Part shown: positions 29,247 to 37,222 of the stretch, piece after piece
How positions within the stretch are numbered: position 1 is the stretch's first letter
Layout: each line of letters starts with the position of its first letter
DNA from: DASRIA01 sp963768885
GTDB lineage: Bacteria > Actinomycetota > Thermoleophilia > Solirubrobacterales > JBBDJG01
Reading direction: 5' to 3'
DNA length: 64,000 nucleotides
Assembly: GCA_963768885.1 (NCBI GenBank)
Contig: CAVYJN010000010.1
Span: forward strand, 1-64,000
Notes under the pieces: model-generated
Databases searched by the model: none
Seen by the model: the letters and a program-made list of their open reading frames with translations, nothing else
Told to the model about the DNA's origin: nothing
Position numbers and translations under genes: made by a program

Positions 29247-30190
29247 GCGCGCCGGGGCACCCCGGCAACCCCGGGCCACCCGGCCTGGCTACTCCCAGCA
29301 CGAACGGCGGGCCGCGACAGACGAACGGACAGCGCGACGGCGGCATGCTCGCGCGTCTTGCCTCCACCGTCCAGGACCAGGTGCAGAAGCGCGTGCCGGC
29401 GGCCGACCTGCACGAGCGCGACCCCGACTTCCTGCGCGACAACCTGCCGTGGCTGTGGATGCTCGCGAGCTTCTACTTCCGCGCCGAGGTGCGCGGGCTG
29501 GAGCGGATCCCGCCGAAGGGCCCCGTGCTGCTGGTCGGCAACCACTCCGGCGGGAACATCATCCCCGACACGTTCATCTTCACGCTCGCGTTCAGCACCT
29601 TCTTCGGGGTCGAGCGGCGCTTCTACCAGCTCGCCCACAACCTCGTGCTCGCGATGCCGCCGCTCGCGCGGCTGCGCAAGGGCGGCACGATCGCGGCCTC
29701 GCCCGAGAACGCGTCGAAGGCGCTCGACATGGGCGCCGCGGTGCTGGTCTATCCCGGCGGCGACTACGAGACGCACCGTCCCTCCTGGCAGTCGGGAAAG
29801 GTCGACTTCGGCGGGCGCAAGGGGTTCATCCGGCTCGCGGTGGCGCGCAACGTGCCGGTCGTGCCGGTCGTCTCGATCGGGGGCCAGGAGACGGCGCTCT
29901 TCCTCACGCGCGGGGAGCGGCTCGCGCGCCTGCTGCGCCTCGACCGCCTGCTGCGGCTGAAGGTGCTGCCGATCTCGCTCGCGCTGCCGTGGGGGGTGAA
30001 CGTCGGCGACCTGCTCGGTCACGTCCCGCTGCCGGCGAAGATCACGATCCAGGTGCTCGAGCCGATCGACCTGCGCCGCGAGTTCGGCGAGCATCCGGAC
30101 GTGGACGCGGTCTACGACGAGGTCGTCACGCGGATGCAGCGCGCGCTCGACCGGCTTGCCGCGGAGCGGCGCCTCCCCTTGGTCGGCTGA
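29243..30190 (+). CDS. Lysophospholipid acyltransferase family protein (MGAT-like)
   Basis: A 315-residue membrane-associated acyltransferase. The catalytic block is VLLVGNHSGGNIIPD, the HSGG...D variant found in the MGAT-like branch rather than the strict HX4D of PlsC. VLVYPGGDYETHRPSW and VPVVSIGGQE follow, the usual second and third motifs. It transfers an acyl chain to a lysophospholipid or acylglycerol. The first ~45 residues are Gly/Pro/Asn rich and likely disordered. The GTG start overlaps the patatin stop by 4 bases. Confidence 0.85.
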   Translation: MSAPGHPGNPGPPGLATPSTNGGPRQTNGQRDGGMLARLASTVQDQVQKRVPAADLHERDPDFLRDNLPWLWMLASFYFRAEVRGLERIPPKGPVLLVGNHSGGNIIPDTFIFTLAFSTFFGVERRFYQLAHNLVLAMPPLARLRKGGTIAASPENASKALDMGAAVLVYPGGDYETHRPSWQSGKVDFGGRKGFIRLAVARNVPVVPVVSIGGQETALFLTRGERLARLLRLDRLLRLKVLPISLALPWGVNVGDLLGHVPLPAKITIQVLEPIDLRREFGEHPDVDAVYDEVVTRMQRALDRLAAERRLPLVG

Positions 30191-30197
30191 GCGCGAA

Positions 30198-30656
30198 ATG
30201 CGCGTCGAGCAGCACATCGCCGTCGACGTCCCGCCCGCGCGGGTGTGGGACTTCATCACCGAGCCGCTCAACTACCCGCACTTCATGGCCGGCATCACGC
30301 GCTGGGAGGTGGAGGGCGGCAAGCGCACCGGCCTCGGCGCGCGCTACGCGATGCGCATGAAGGTCGGCTCCGTGGAGGTCGGCGGCCTGATCGAGCTGGT
30401 CGAGTTCGAGCCGCCCTACGACATCGCCTGGACCAGCATCACCGGGATCGACCAGCGCGGGCGCTGGCGCGTGCGGCCGCGCGAGGACGGTGGCACCGAC
30501 GTCACGCTGCGGCTCGGCTATCACGCCGAAGGCGGCGTGCTCGGCGTTGTCACCGACCGGCTCGCGGCGCCGATCGTGGGCGGAAACCTGAAGCGCTCGC
30601 TGCGAGCGCTGAAGCGGCGGCTCGAGCAGCAGGCCGTGGTCGCCGGCACGCGCTGA
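30198..30656 (+). CDS. SRPBCC (polyketide cyclase/START-like) protein
   Basis: A 152-residue helix-grip protein that binds a hydrophobic ligand in its cavity. The start EQHIAVDVPPARVWDFITEPLNYPHFMAGITRWE and the middle IELVEFEPPYDIAWTSITGIDQRGRW are typical. The C-terminal helix (GGNLKRSLRALKRRLEQQ) closes the pocket. It follows the acyltransferase by 7 bases and is probably in the same operon, so a lipid ligand is plausible but unproven. Confidence 0.8.
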   Translation: MRVEQHIAVDVPPARVWDFITEPLNYPHFMAGITRWEVEGGKRTGLGARYAMRMKVGSVEVGGLIELVEFEPPYDIAWTSITGIDQRGRWRVRPREDGGTDVTLRLGYHAEGGVLGVVTDRLAAPIVGGNLKRSLRALKRRLEQQAVVAGTR

Positions 30657-30690
30657 CGGCGGAGAAGCGACCCCCGGACACGCCCGGTAT

Positions 30691-31320
30691 GTGAAGCTTC
30701 GCCGCATGCGGTGGGTGATTGGGGCAGCGATCGTGGTCGGGCTGGCATTTGGCCTGACGCAGGCGATCATTCCGAACCGGGCGGAGCAGGACGTCGAGGA
30801 CCGGCTCACGCGCGACGGCGGCAGCGCGGACGTGACGGTCAAGGCGATCCCCGCGATCCGGCTGCTGTTCGACGACGGCGACGTGCTGGACGTCGACGCG
30901 CGCGGGATCAACATCCCGATCGAGGACCTGCGCGGCGGCTCGTTCAAGGAGCTCGACGGCTTCGACGAGGTGAAGGTGCAGCTCTTGCGTTCGGAGGTCG
31001 GGCCGTTCACCGCGAACCGCGTGCTGCTCGAGCGCGACGAAGGCGACGAGAACTACTCCTTCACCTACCGGGGCAGCACCTCCGCCGGGCAGCTGGCCGA
31101 CTTCGCGCTCGGCGCGCTGCCGCCGACGCTGCGCACGCTGATCGAGGCGATCGGCGGCCGCCCCGCCAACACGGCGATCCCGATCCGCCTCGACGCCGAG
31201 CTGAAGAGCCAGGGCGGGCGCGCCGTCCTCGTGAGCGGCCGCGGCACCGTCGCGGGGCTGCCGCTCGGCGGCATCGCGCTCCCGATCGCGGGCGCGATCA
31301 TCGGCCGCCTGACGGGCTAG
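30691..31320 (+). CDS. DUF2993 (LmeA-like) exported lipid-binding protein
   Basis: A 209-residue protein with an N-terminal membrane anchor/signal segment (WVIGAAIVVGLAFGLTQ), followed by RAEQDVEDRLTRDGGSADVTV, the characteristic beginning of DUF2993 proteins, and AIPAIRLLFDDGDVLDVDARG. The mycobacterial relative LmeA binds phospholipid and takes part in lipomannan elongation. The glycine-rich C-terminal end (LPLGGIALPIAGAIIGRL) is hydrophobic. The gene follows the lipid-metabolism run, and its stop forms part of a perfect 14-bp palindrome. Confidence 0.7.
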   Translation: MKLRRMRWVIGAAIVVGLAFGLTQAIIPNRAEQDVEDRLTRDGGSADVTVKAIPAIRLLFDDGDVLDVDARGINIPIEDLRGGSFKELDGFDEVKVQLLRSEVGPFTANRVLLERDEGDENYSFTYRGSTSAGQLADFALGALPPTLRTLIEAIGGRPANTAIPIRLDAELKSQGGRAVLVSGRGTVAGLPLGGIALPIAGAIIGRLTG

Positions 31321-31330
31321 ATCGATCTAG
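31317..31330. repeat. 14-bp perfect palindrome holding both stops of a convergent pair
   Basis: CTAGATCGATCTAG. The first CTAG contains the stop of the DUF2993 gene and the second contains the stop of the F420-type flavoprotein gene on the other strand. Only 6 bases separate the two genes. Confidence 0.6.
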
Positions 31331-31797
31331 GCGCGCTCCAGGCGGTCCACGCCGCGGCCGGGGTGCCAGGACTCGATCACGATGTGGTCGGCGGGATCCC
31401 CGAGCGTCACCACGACCAGCTCGGTGACGTCGGCGCGGAAGACGTGTGACTTGCCGGGCGTGACCTCGTCGCCGTAGACCGCGGCGATCCGCTCCGGGTC
31501 CGTGATCTCCTCGGCGCGACCGGCGAGCTTCGCGTCGCCCTTCCAGCCGGGCGGGTCGGCCGACCCGCTGTGCAGCGCGAAGCGCGGGTCGCGCTGCAGG
31601 TCGCGCGCCTTCATCGAGCGCCACATGCTGCCGAACCACAGCTCGCCCTCGGCGAACCTGATCTCGGTGCCGCTGATGCGCGGGGAGCCGTCGCGCCGCA
31701 GCGTCGCGATGGTCTTGTGCACGTGGGCGTCGAGGAAGCCGCGCGCGACCGCGGCGACCACGGGCGCCTCGGCCTCCACCTCGCTCCAGCTCGCCAT
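31327..31797 (-). CDS. Pyridoxamine 5'-phosphate oxidase-like (PPOX/F420) protein
   Basis: A 156-residue split-barrel flavoprotein. HKTIATLRRDGSPRISGTEIRFAEGELWFGSMWRSMKARDLQRDPRFALHS is the conserved cofactor-binding half, and WKGDAKLAGRAEEI the second. It probably uses FMN or F420. It lies 8 bases downstream of the BadI-like gene and is the last gene of that six-gene run, so it may supply or recycle a redox step for the same pathway; this is inferred from position only. Confidence 0.8.
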   Translation of the reverse strand: MASWSEVEAEAPVVAAVARGFLDAHVHKTIATLRRDGSPRISGTEIRFAEGELWFGSMWRSMKARDLQRDPRFALHSGSADPPGWKGDAKLAGRAEEITDPERIAAVYGDEVTPGKSHVFRADVTELVVVTLGDPADHIVIESWHPGRGVDRLERA

Positions 31798-31805
31798 CAC
31801 CGGGA

Positions 31806-32610
31806 CTATGCCGAAACGCCCGCGCGGAAGCGCGCGAAGTCCGGCGGGCGCTTCTCGCTGAACGCCCGGATCCCCTCCTCGGCCTCCTCCGAGTCCGACG
31901 AACAGGCCGAGCCCGCTGAACGCGAGCTGTCCCACGCCGGCGAGGTGCTCGGTGTCGACGTTGAACGACTGCTTCAGGAACCGCAGCGCGGTGGGGGAGA
32001 GCGCGAGCATCTCGTCGGCCCAGCGGCGGACCTCGTCGCGCAGCGCCTCGGGCGCCACGACCGCGTTCACGAGCCCCCACTGGTGCGCGGTCTCCGCGCT
32101 GTACTGGCGGCACAGGAACCAGATCTCGCGGGCGCGCTTCTCGCCCACGACGCGCGCCAGGTAGGCCGAGCCGAAGCCCGCGTCGAACGACCCGACACGC
32201 GGCCCGCTCTGGCCGAAGACGGCGTTCTCGGAGGCGATCGACAGGTCGCAGAGCACGTGCAGGACGTGGCCGCCGCCGATCGCGTATCCGTTCACCGCGG
32301 CGATCACGGGCTTCGGGATCTCGCGGATCAGCCGGTGCAGGTACTCGACCTCGAACAGGCCGCTCTCGGAGGGCCCGTAGTCGCCGGTCTCGGCGCGTTG
32401 CTTCTGGTCGCCGCCGGTGCAGAACGCGCGATCGCCGGCGCCCGTGATGCAAACGACGCCGACGTCGGCGCTCGCCCACGCGCGCTTCATGCAGTGGTTC
32501 AGCTCGTCGATCGTGCGCGCGCGGAACGCGTTCATGCGCTCGGGCCGGTTGATCGTGATCGTCGCGAGTCCGTCCTCCACCTCGTAGAGGACGTCTGTCA
32601 GCTCTGCCAT
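31806..32610 (-). CDS. BadI/MenB-type crotonase, probable ring-opening hydrolase (one frameshift)
   Basis: About 267 residues of the crotonase fold. ITGAGDRAFCTGGDQKQR and NGYAIGGGHVLHVLCDLSIA form the CoA and oxyanion sites. GSFDAGFGSAYLARVVGEKRAREIWFLCRQYS is shared by MenB (DHNA-CoA synthase) and BadI (2-ketocyclohexanecarboxyl-CoA hydrolase). The C-terminal third (LKQSFNVDTEHLAGVGQLAFSGLGLF) and the short loop after GGDQ look closer to BadI. A BadH-like dehydrogenase leads the same operon, which favours hydrolytic opening of a 2-keto-ring-carboxyl-CoA over menaquinone synthesis. An extra base near 31898 shifts the last ~30 residues; corrected they read EEAEEGIRAFSEKRPPDFARF. AGGAG precedes the ATG. 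Confidence 0.75.
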
Positions 32611-32620
32611 ATGGGCTCCT

Positions 32621-33074
32621 TTAGTTGGAGGGGGTTTCGCGCTCGGCCTCCCGCGCGAGGCGCTCGGCCGCGTCCAGTGTGAACTTCTGCAGCGCGCGGC
32701 GGAACACGGGGCCGATAAGCGGGTACTTCCCGTCGAACTGCGAGCGCCAGGTGATGTCGGTGCCGCCGCCGGCGGCCTCGGTGAGCGTGATCGCCGCGTT
32801 GTAGTCGCGCAGCGGCAGCCCCGACAGCAGCTTGTAGCCGAAGCGCGACGGGCGGCTCGAAGACCGTCACCTCCTCGCGCGAGACGATCGGGCGGCGCGT
32901 CTCGCTCGTGAGCGCCTTCACGGCGCCGAGGCCGCCCGGGGGCGGCGTGCCCTCGCGCTCGAGCTCCGCCGAGCGCCAGGCGCCCCAGCGCGACCAGCCC
33001 CGCGCGTCCGCGACCAGCTCCCACACCTTCTCGCGCGGCGCGGCCGAATGCGCCTTTGCCTCCACGACCTGCAT
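32621..33074 (-). CDS. SRPBCC ligand-binding protein (one frameshift)
   Basis: About 151 residues. The N-terminal half EAKAHSAAPREKVWELVADARGWSRWGAWRSAELER is standard for polyketide-cyclase-type SRPBCC proteins. One extra G near 32863 (EPPV/SRFGYKLLSG) moves the rest to the next frame, where DYNAAITLTEAAGGGTDITWRSQF and a closing helix (RRALQKFTLDAAERL) complete the fold. It lies between SnoaL and BadI-like genes in one operon and may bind the same hydrophobic substrate. Confidence 0.75.
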
Positions 33075-33085
33075 CTCAGCCCTCC

Positions 33086-33481
33086 CTATCCATCGATTCC
33101 AGCCTGCTTCGCGGCCGGCTCGCGCTCGAGGAACGCGAATATCCGGCGGATCAGCTCGTCCTCCAGCTCCAGCACGAGGAACACGGACCAGGCGAGGTCC
33201 ATGCCGCTCGCCTGGCCCTCCACGGAGTGCTTTGCCTCGAGCATCCACCCGTGCGCGCCGTTGGTCACGTCTCTCACCTCGACGTGCCCGGAGCTGAACA
33301 CCGCCCCGAACTGCTCGTGCAGCGCGGCGCCGACGACGTCGCGGCCGCGCCAGAGCTCTCCCTCGGGGAAGTTGGGGGGCGCGTGCCATTCGATGTCCGG
33401 CGTCACATGCTCGAGGAAGGCGTCCACGCCGCCGCCGTTCCACGCGTCGATCGCGGCACGGATCACGGCCTCCTCACGCAT
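33086..33481 (-). CDS. SnoaL-like protein, second of a tandem pair
   Basis: A 131-residue NTF2-fold protein: VIRAAIDAWNGGGVDAFLEHVTPDIEWHAPPNFPEGELWRGRDVVGAAL. It is a clear paralogue of its upstream neighbour (shared AxWNxG, EWxAPPxFPEGExWxGRD). The start ATG overlaps the end of that neighbour by 8 bases, so the two are coupled and could form a heterodimer. No catalytic residue can be assigned with confidence. Confidence 0.8.
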   Translation of the reverse strand: MREEAVIRAAIDAWNGGGVDAFLEHVTPDIEWHAPPNFPEGELWRGRDVVGAALHEQFGAVFSSGHVEVRDVTNGAHGWMLEAKHSVEGQASGMDLAWSVFLVLELEDELIRRIFAFLEREPAAKQAGIDG

Positions 33482-33863
33482 CGACGCCCGCCTGTCGCGC
33501 CGCCGACTCGCGGTCGCTGAAGATCCAGCTCCGCCTGACGAGGTCGCCCTCGAGCTGGAACACAACGAACTCCTCCCACTCGAGCGTCATGCCGCTTTCG
33601 TGGACCACGGTTTGGCGGCCACCGAGCAGCCAGGCGTCGCGCCCGCGGACGATCTCGTCCGGGTCGACTCCCTGGCCGGTGAAGACGGACCCGAACACTC
33701 CGCGCAGCACCTCCGCGACAGCGTCCCGGCCCTGCCACACCTCGCCCTCCGGGAAGCCGGGCGGCGCGTACCACTCGACATCGGGTGCGAGGAACTCGAC
33801 GAACGCCTCGATCCCGCTGTTCCACGCGGCGAGGATCCGCCGGACTGTCTCCTCCTCGCTCAT
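33474..33863 (-). CDS. SnoaL-like protein, first of a tandem pair
   Basis: A 129-residue NTF2-fold protein: VRRILAAWNSGIEAFVEFLAPDVEWYAPPGFPEGEVWQGRDAVAEVLRGVF. Its ATG overlaps the stop of the BadH-like gene by 4 bases (ATGA), and its end overlaps the next SnoaL gene by 8 bases. This tight packing marks a single co-translated unit with the ring-cleavage-type enzymes. The tandem pair probably arose by duplication. Confidence 0.8.
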   Translation of the reverse strand: MSEEETVRRILAAWNSGIEAFVEFLAPDVEWYAPPGFPEGEVWQGRDAVAEVLRGVFGSVFTGQGVDPDEIVRGRDAWLLGGRQTVVHESGMTLEWEEFVVFQLEGDLVRRSWIFSDRESAARQAGVDA

Positions 33864-34582
33864 GCCATCGTGAGCCCGCCGCTCACGCTCAGCGTCTGGC
33901 CGGTGATGAACCCGGCCTCGTCGGAGCAGAGGAACGCGACCGCCGCGGCGATGTCCGCCGGCTGCCCGAGCCGCTTCATCGGCACCGCGCGCGTCATCGC
34001 CTCGATCACCTTCGCGCCCTCGTCGCCGCCGGTCACCTCGCGCAGCATGTCGGTGTCGGTCGGTCCCGGGCACACCGTGTTCGCGGTCACGCCGCGGCGC
34101 GCGACCTCGCGCGCGATCGTCTTCGTGAACGCGATCACGCCGCCCTTCGCGCCCGAGTACACGGACTCGAGCGACGAGCCGACGCGCCCGGCGTCGGAGC
34201 CGATGTTCACGATCCGCCCGTAGCCGCGCTCCGCCATCCCGGGCAGCACGGCGTGCGTGGTGCGCAGGCAGCCCTTGAAGTTCACCTCGATCACGCGGTC
34301 CCAGAAGTCCTCGTCGGTGTCGAGGAACGGCCGCATCTCGTCCCACCCGGCGCAGTTCACGAGGATCTCGATCGGCCCCAGCGCGTCCTCGACCTGCCGC
34401 GTCGCGCCCGCCACCGAGCCGCCGTCCGTCACGTCGCACAGCACCGCGACGCCGCGATCGCCGACGGGCGCCGCCTCGCGGATGTCGCCGATCGCGACCG
34501 CGTGGCCGTCGTCCGCCAGTCTCTGCGCGATCGCACGGCCGATCCCGCGGCCGCCGCCGCTCACAAACGCGACTCTGCCCAT
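33860..34582 (-). CDS. BadH-like SDR, probable 2-hydroxycyclohexanecarboxyl-CoA dehydrogenase
   Basis: A 240-residue SDR: SGGGRGIGRAIAQRL cofactor loop, NCAGWDEMRPF, VNIGSDAGRVGSSLESVYSGAKGG with the Ser/Tyr/Lys active site, and VCPGPTDTDMLREVT. The AGWD segment, the SDAxRVGSS block and the C-terminal DEAGFITGQTLSVSGGLTM closely recall BadH of the cyclohexanecarboxylate pathway as I remember it. It would oxidise the ring hydroxyl to a ketone before the BadI-like enzyme opens the ring. It heads the operon; TAGCCT lies 7 bases before the ATG. A general 3-oxoacyl-type reductase is the alternative. Confidence 0.75.
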   Translation of the reverse strand: MGRVAFVSGGGRGIGRAIAQRLADDGHAVAIGDIREAAPVGDRGVAVLCDVTDGGSVAGATRQVEDALGPIEILVNCAGWDEMRPFLDTDEDFWDRVIEVNFKGCLRTTHAVLPGMAERGYGRIVNIGSDAGRVGSSLESVYSGAKGGVIAFTKTIAREVARRGVTANTVCPGPTDTDMLREVTGGDEGAKVIEAMTRAVPMKRLGQPADIAAAVAFLCSDEAGFITGQTLSVSGGLTMA

Positions 34583-34592
34583 GGGCGGGAGG

Positions 34593-34919
34593 CTAGCGCT
34601 GTTTCTTGCGGTGCCCCGGCATGCCGACCGGGGATGCGACGGCGGCGAGGTCCTTGCTCAGCTGCCACAGGTCCATCTCGCCGACGAGGTCGCGCATCTC
34701 CCGCTTCTCGTGCGGCGTGAGATTGGAGGGCCGGCCCTTGGACTTGCGGACGAGCGCGACGGCGCGCCGGCGGGCCCGCGGGTCCACGCCGTCGAAGTGG
34801 CGGCGCGTGGTGGCCAGCGCCTCGGCCACGGCGAACGCCCACAGCAGTGGCACGCCTCGCATCGCCTTGCGGCGGGCGAAGAACTTTCCGGCTCTGTAAG
34901 GGATGTTGGCCATGCTCAT
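34593..34919 (-). CDS. Small basic protein of unknown function
   Basis: 108 residues, rich in Arg/Lys, no signal peptide or membrane helix. It contains a FARRKAMRGVPLLWAFAVAEALATTRRHFDG helix region, then RKSKGRPSNLTPHEKREMRDLVGEMDLWQLSKDLA, which looks helical and could contact nucleic acid. I do not recognise the family. It lies 18 bases downstream of dinB and 10 bases upstream of the BadH-like gene on the same strand. Its stop codon lies within the -10 box of the BadH-like gene. Confidence 0.55.
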   Translation of the reverse strand: MSMANIPYRAGKFFARRKAMRGVPLLWAFAVAEALATTRRHFDGVDPRARRRAVALVRKSKGRPSNLTPHEKREMRDLVGEMDLWQLSKDLAAVASPVGMPGHRKKQR

Positions 34920-34937
34920 TCTCGTTCCCTACCCACT

Positions 34938-35981
34938 CTACGCCTGCGCAAAAAGCCGCTCGTCATCAGCTGACACCCGCTCGAGGCCCGACAGGCCTAC
35001 GCCGAGCAGGCGCACGGGCGCGTCGATCTCCACGCGGCCGAGCAGCTCGCGGGCCACCTCGCCCACCACGGCCGGGTCGGAGGTCGGCCCCTCCAGGGTC
35101 CGGGAGCGCGTGTAGGTGCGAAACGGCCGCAGCCGGATCTTGAGCGTCACCGTGCGGCCCCGGTAGCCGTTGCGCTGCAGTCCCTCGCACACCCGCGCCG
35201 AGAGGCGATCGAGCGTCTCGACCATCACCTCCCTGTCGGACACGTCCTGCGCGAAGGTCGTCTCGCAGCTCTCCGACTTGCGCTCGCGATCGGTCTCGAC
35301 CGTGCGGTTGTCGATGCCGCGCGCGCGGTCGCGCAGGTCGGCTCCGACGCGCGCGCGGGCGAGCGCCTCGTCGGTTGCCCCGGCGAGGTCGGCGACCGTC
35401 CGCACGCCCGCGCCCCGCAACCGCTCGGACGTCTTCGGCCCCACCCCCGGGATCAGCGACGCGGGCCTGTCGCCCACCGCCTCGAGCATTCCCTCGGGCG
35501 TGAGCACGCAGAACCCGTCGGGCTTGTCGAGGTCCGAGGCGATCTTCGCGAGCAGCTTGTTCGGCGCGAGCCCGATCGAGCAGACGAGGCCGGTGTCCTC
35601 GCGGATCCGGTGCTTCACGCGGCGGCACTCGCTCTTGGGGAAGCCCGTGTCGCCGAGGTCGAGGTAGGCCTCGTCGAGCCCGACCACCTCGACGCGCGCG
35701 ACCTCCTCGCGCACGATCCCCATCACGCGGCGCGACCACTCGATGTAGTGCTCCATGTCGCGCGGGATCAGCACCATCTGCGGGCAGCGCCGGTGCGCGG
35801 TCGCGAGCGGCAGCGCGGAGTGCACGCCGAACTTGCGCGCCTCGTAGGAGGCGGCCATCACGACCCCGCGCGCGCTCGGGTCGGTGCCGGTCGCCACCAC
35901 GACGGGCTTGCCGCGCAGCTCGGGCCTTCGCCGCAGCTCCACCGCGACGAAGAACATGTCCATGTCGAGATGGGCGATCAG
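34938..35981 (-). CDS. dinB: DNA polymerase IV (Y-family translesion polymerase)
   Basis: About 347 residues. The first catalytic aspartate is in IAHLDMDMFFVAVE at the N-terminus, the second acidic pair in VEVVGLDEAYLDL, and the helix-hairpin-helix in SLIPGVGPKTSERLRGAGVRTVADL. The C-terminal little-finger domain (RGIDNRTVETDRERKSESCETTF) is complete. The enzyme copies past damaged bases. No ATG or GTG lies just before the first catalytic Asp. A CTG at 35981 overlaps the stop of the upstream hydrolase (CTGA) and would give LIAHLDMD. The next upstream candidate is GTG 36053, which would add 24 unconserved residues inside the hydrolase gene. I prefer the CTG, with reserve. Confidence 0.85.
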   Translation of the reverse strand: MIAHLDMDMFFVAVELRRRPELRGKPVVVATGTDPSARGVVMAASYEARKFGVHSALPLATAHRRCPQMVLIPRDMEHYIEWSRRVMGIVREEVARVEVVGLDEAYLDLGDTGFPKSECRRVKHRIREDTGLVCSIGLAPNKLLAKIASDLDKPDGFCVLTPEGMLEAVGDRPASLIPGVGPKTSERLRGAGVRTVADLAGATDEALARARVGADLRDRARGIDNRTVETDRERKSESCETTFAQDVSDREVMVETLDRLSARVCEGLQRNGYRGRTVTLKIRLRPFRTYTRSRTLEGPTSDPAVVGEVARELLGRVEIDAPVRLLGVGLSGLERVSADDERLFAQA

Positions 35982-36871
35982 GCGCCGTGCGCGGGACCGC
36001 CGACGGCCGCCCGCTCGGTGTTCTCGACGATCTCGTCGATGAACCGCGGCCACAGCTCCGGCGGCAGGTCGTGGCCCATGCCGGGGATCGTCACGAGCTT
36101 CGCGCCGGGGATCGCCGCGGCCGTCGCCTCGCCCCCGGACTTCACGATCAGCGGGTCCTCCTCGCCGTGGATCACGACCGTCGGCGCCTTGATCGAGCGC
36201 AGCGCCTCGGTGCGGTCGCCCGACGCCATGATGCCGGCGAGCTGGTGGAAGAAGCCCTCGGGGTTGTGCGCGCGGTCGTAGGACGCCGCGATCACGGAGC
36301 GCAGCCGCTCCCCGTCCGCGGGGTAGCCGGGCGAGCCGATCACGTCGAAGCTCCGCACGACCGCGTCGATGTAGCCGTCGCGGTCGGCCGGCATGGGGGT
36401 GATCAGCGCCGTGATCGCCTCCGGCCTGGGCTGACCGACCTCGCTGTTGCCCGTGGTGGACATGATCGACGTGAGCGAGAGCACGCGGTCGGGATGCTTC
36501 GCGGCAAGCGTCTGGCCGATCATCCCGCCCATCGAGGCGCCGACCACGTGGGCCGCCGCGATCCCGAGGTGGTCGAGCAGCCCGGCGGTGTCCTCGGCCA
36601 TGTCGTCGAGGGTGTAGGAGGCGCTCGAGTAGTTGCCGCCCATCAGCTCGAGCACGTTCGGCACGGGCGCCTCGGTGTGGGTCGAGAGCCCGACGTCGCG
36701 GTTGTCGAAGCGGATCACGTGGAATCCGCGGTCCGCGAGCATCCGGCAGAAGCCCTCGTCCCAGCCCAGCATCTGGACCCCGAGGCCCATGATCAGGAGC
36801 AGCGCGGGCTTGGTCGCGTCCCCGAAGGTCTCGTACTCGATCTCGATCCCGTTGACTTGCGCGCGGGGCAT
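35978..36871 (-). CDS. Alpha/beta hydrolase (RdmC/haloperoxidase-like)
   Basis: A 297-residue serine hydrolase. The N-terminal block GIEIEYETFGDATKPALLLIMGLGVQMLGWDE and FDNRDVGLSTH are typical of the aclacinomycin-methylesterase-like group. The nucleophile is Ser113 in VVGASMGGMIG, the acid is in HGEEDPL, and the His in IPGMGHDLPPELW. The substrate is unknown. TACCCT lies 8 bases before the ATG. It appears to be the first gene of a unit with dinB. Confidence 0.85.
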   Translation of the reverse strand: MPRAQVNGIEIEYETFGDATKPALLLIMGLGVQMLGWDEGFCRMLADRGFHVIRFDNRDVGLSTHTEAPVPNVLELMGGNYSSASYTLDDMAEDTAGLLDHLGIAAAHVVGASMGGMIGQTLAAKHPDRVLSLTSIMSTTGNSEVGQPRPEAITALITPMPADRDGYIDAVVRSFDVIGSPGYPADGERLRSVIAASYDRAHNPEGFFHQLAGIMASGDRTEALRSIKAPTVVIHGEEDPLIVKSGGEATAAAIPGAKLVTIPGMGHDLPPELWPRFIDEIVENTERAAVGGPAHGA

Positions 36872-36888
36872 CGCAGCGAAGGGTACCG

Positions 36889-37182
36889 CTACGGGCTGAT
36901 CACGTTGTACAGCTCGTAGGACTCACGGCGTGGCTCGCCGGCCGGCGCCTGGCCCTGCGACACCTCATTCATTGCCGGCCCCAGACGCTCGTCGGAGAAG
37001 CGGTCGTAGGCCTCCTGCGACTCCCATACGTCGAAGATCCGCCAGTTGCCGTCCGCGGTGTAGCCCGCGCTGTGGCAGATCAGCCCCGCCGGCGGGTCGT
37101 CGTTCACGTTCATCTTCTCGTTCACGGCGTCGTACATCTCGGTGCCGGTACCGGGCATCTCCATCACGATCGCAACGGCCAT
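36889..37182 (-). CDS. Dimeric alpha/beta-barrel (monooxygenase-like) protein
   Basis: A 97-residue protein with the small antibiotic-biosynthesis-monooxygenase/EthD-type fold: AIVMEMPGTGTEMYDAVNEKMNV at the start and GNWRIFDVWESQEAYDRFSDERLGPAM in the middle, the usual strand-helix ending. Without a known partner the role is open: small-molecule oxidation or an uncharacterised stress protein. AAGGAGG lies 7 bases before the ATG. It follows the aldolase gene by 40 bases and may close that operon. Confidence 0.7.
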   Translation of the reverse strand: MAVAIVMEMPGTGTEMYDAVNEKMNVNDDPPAGLICHSAGYTADGNWRIFDVWESQEAYDRFSDERLGPAMNEVSQGQAPAGEPRRESYELYNVISP

Positions 37183-37222
37183 CGGGCCCTCCTTCCAGAT
37201 AACGCCAGGGTCGGCGCTGAGC

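Noticed and set aside
31806..32610. Calling the crotonase MenB (menaquinone synthesis)
   Set aside because: MenB and BadI share most motifs, so it cannot be excluded, but the C-terminal third, the short loop after GGDQ and the BadH-like partner favour BadI. No other men gene is present.
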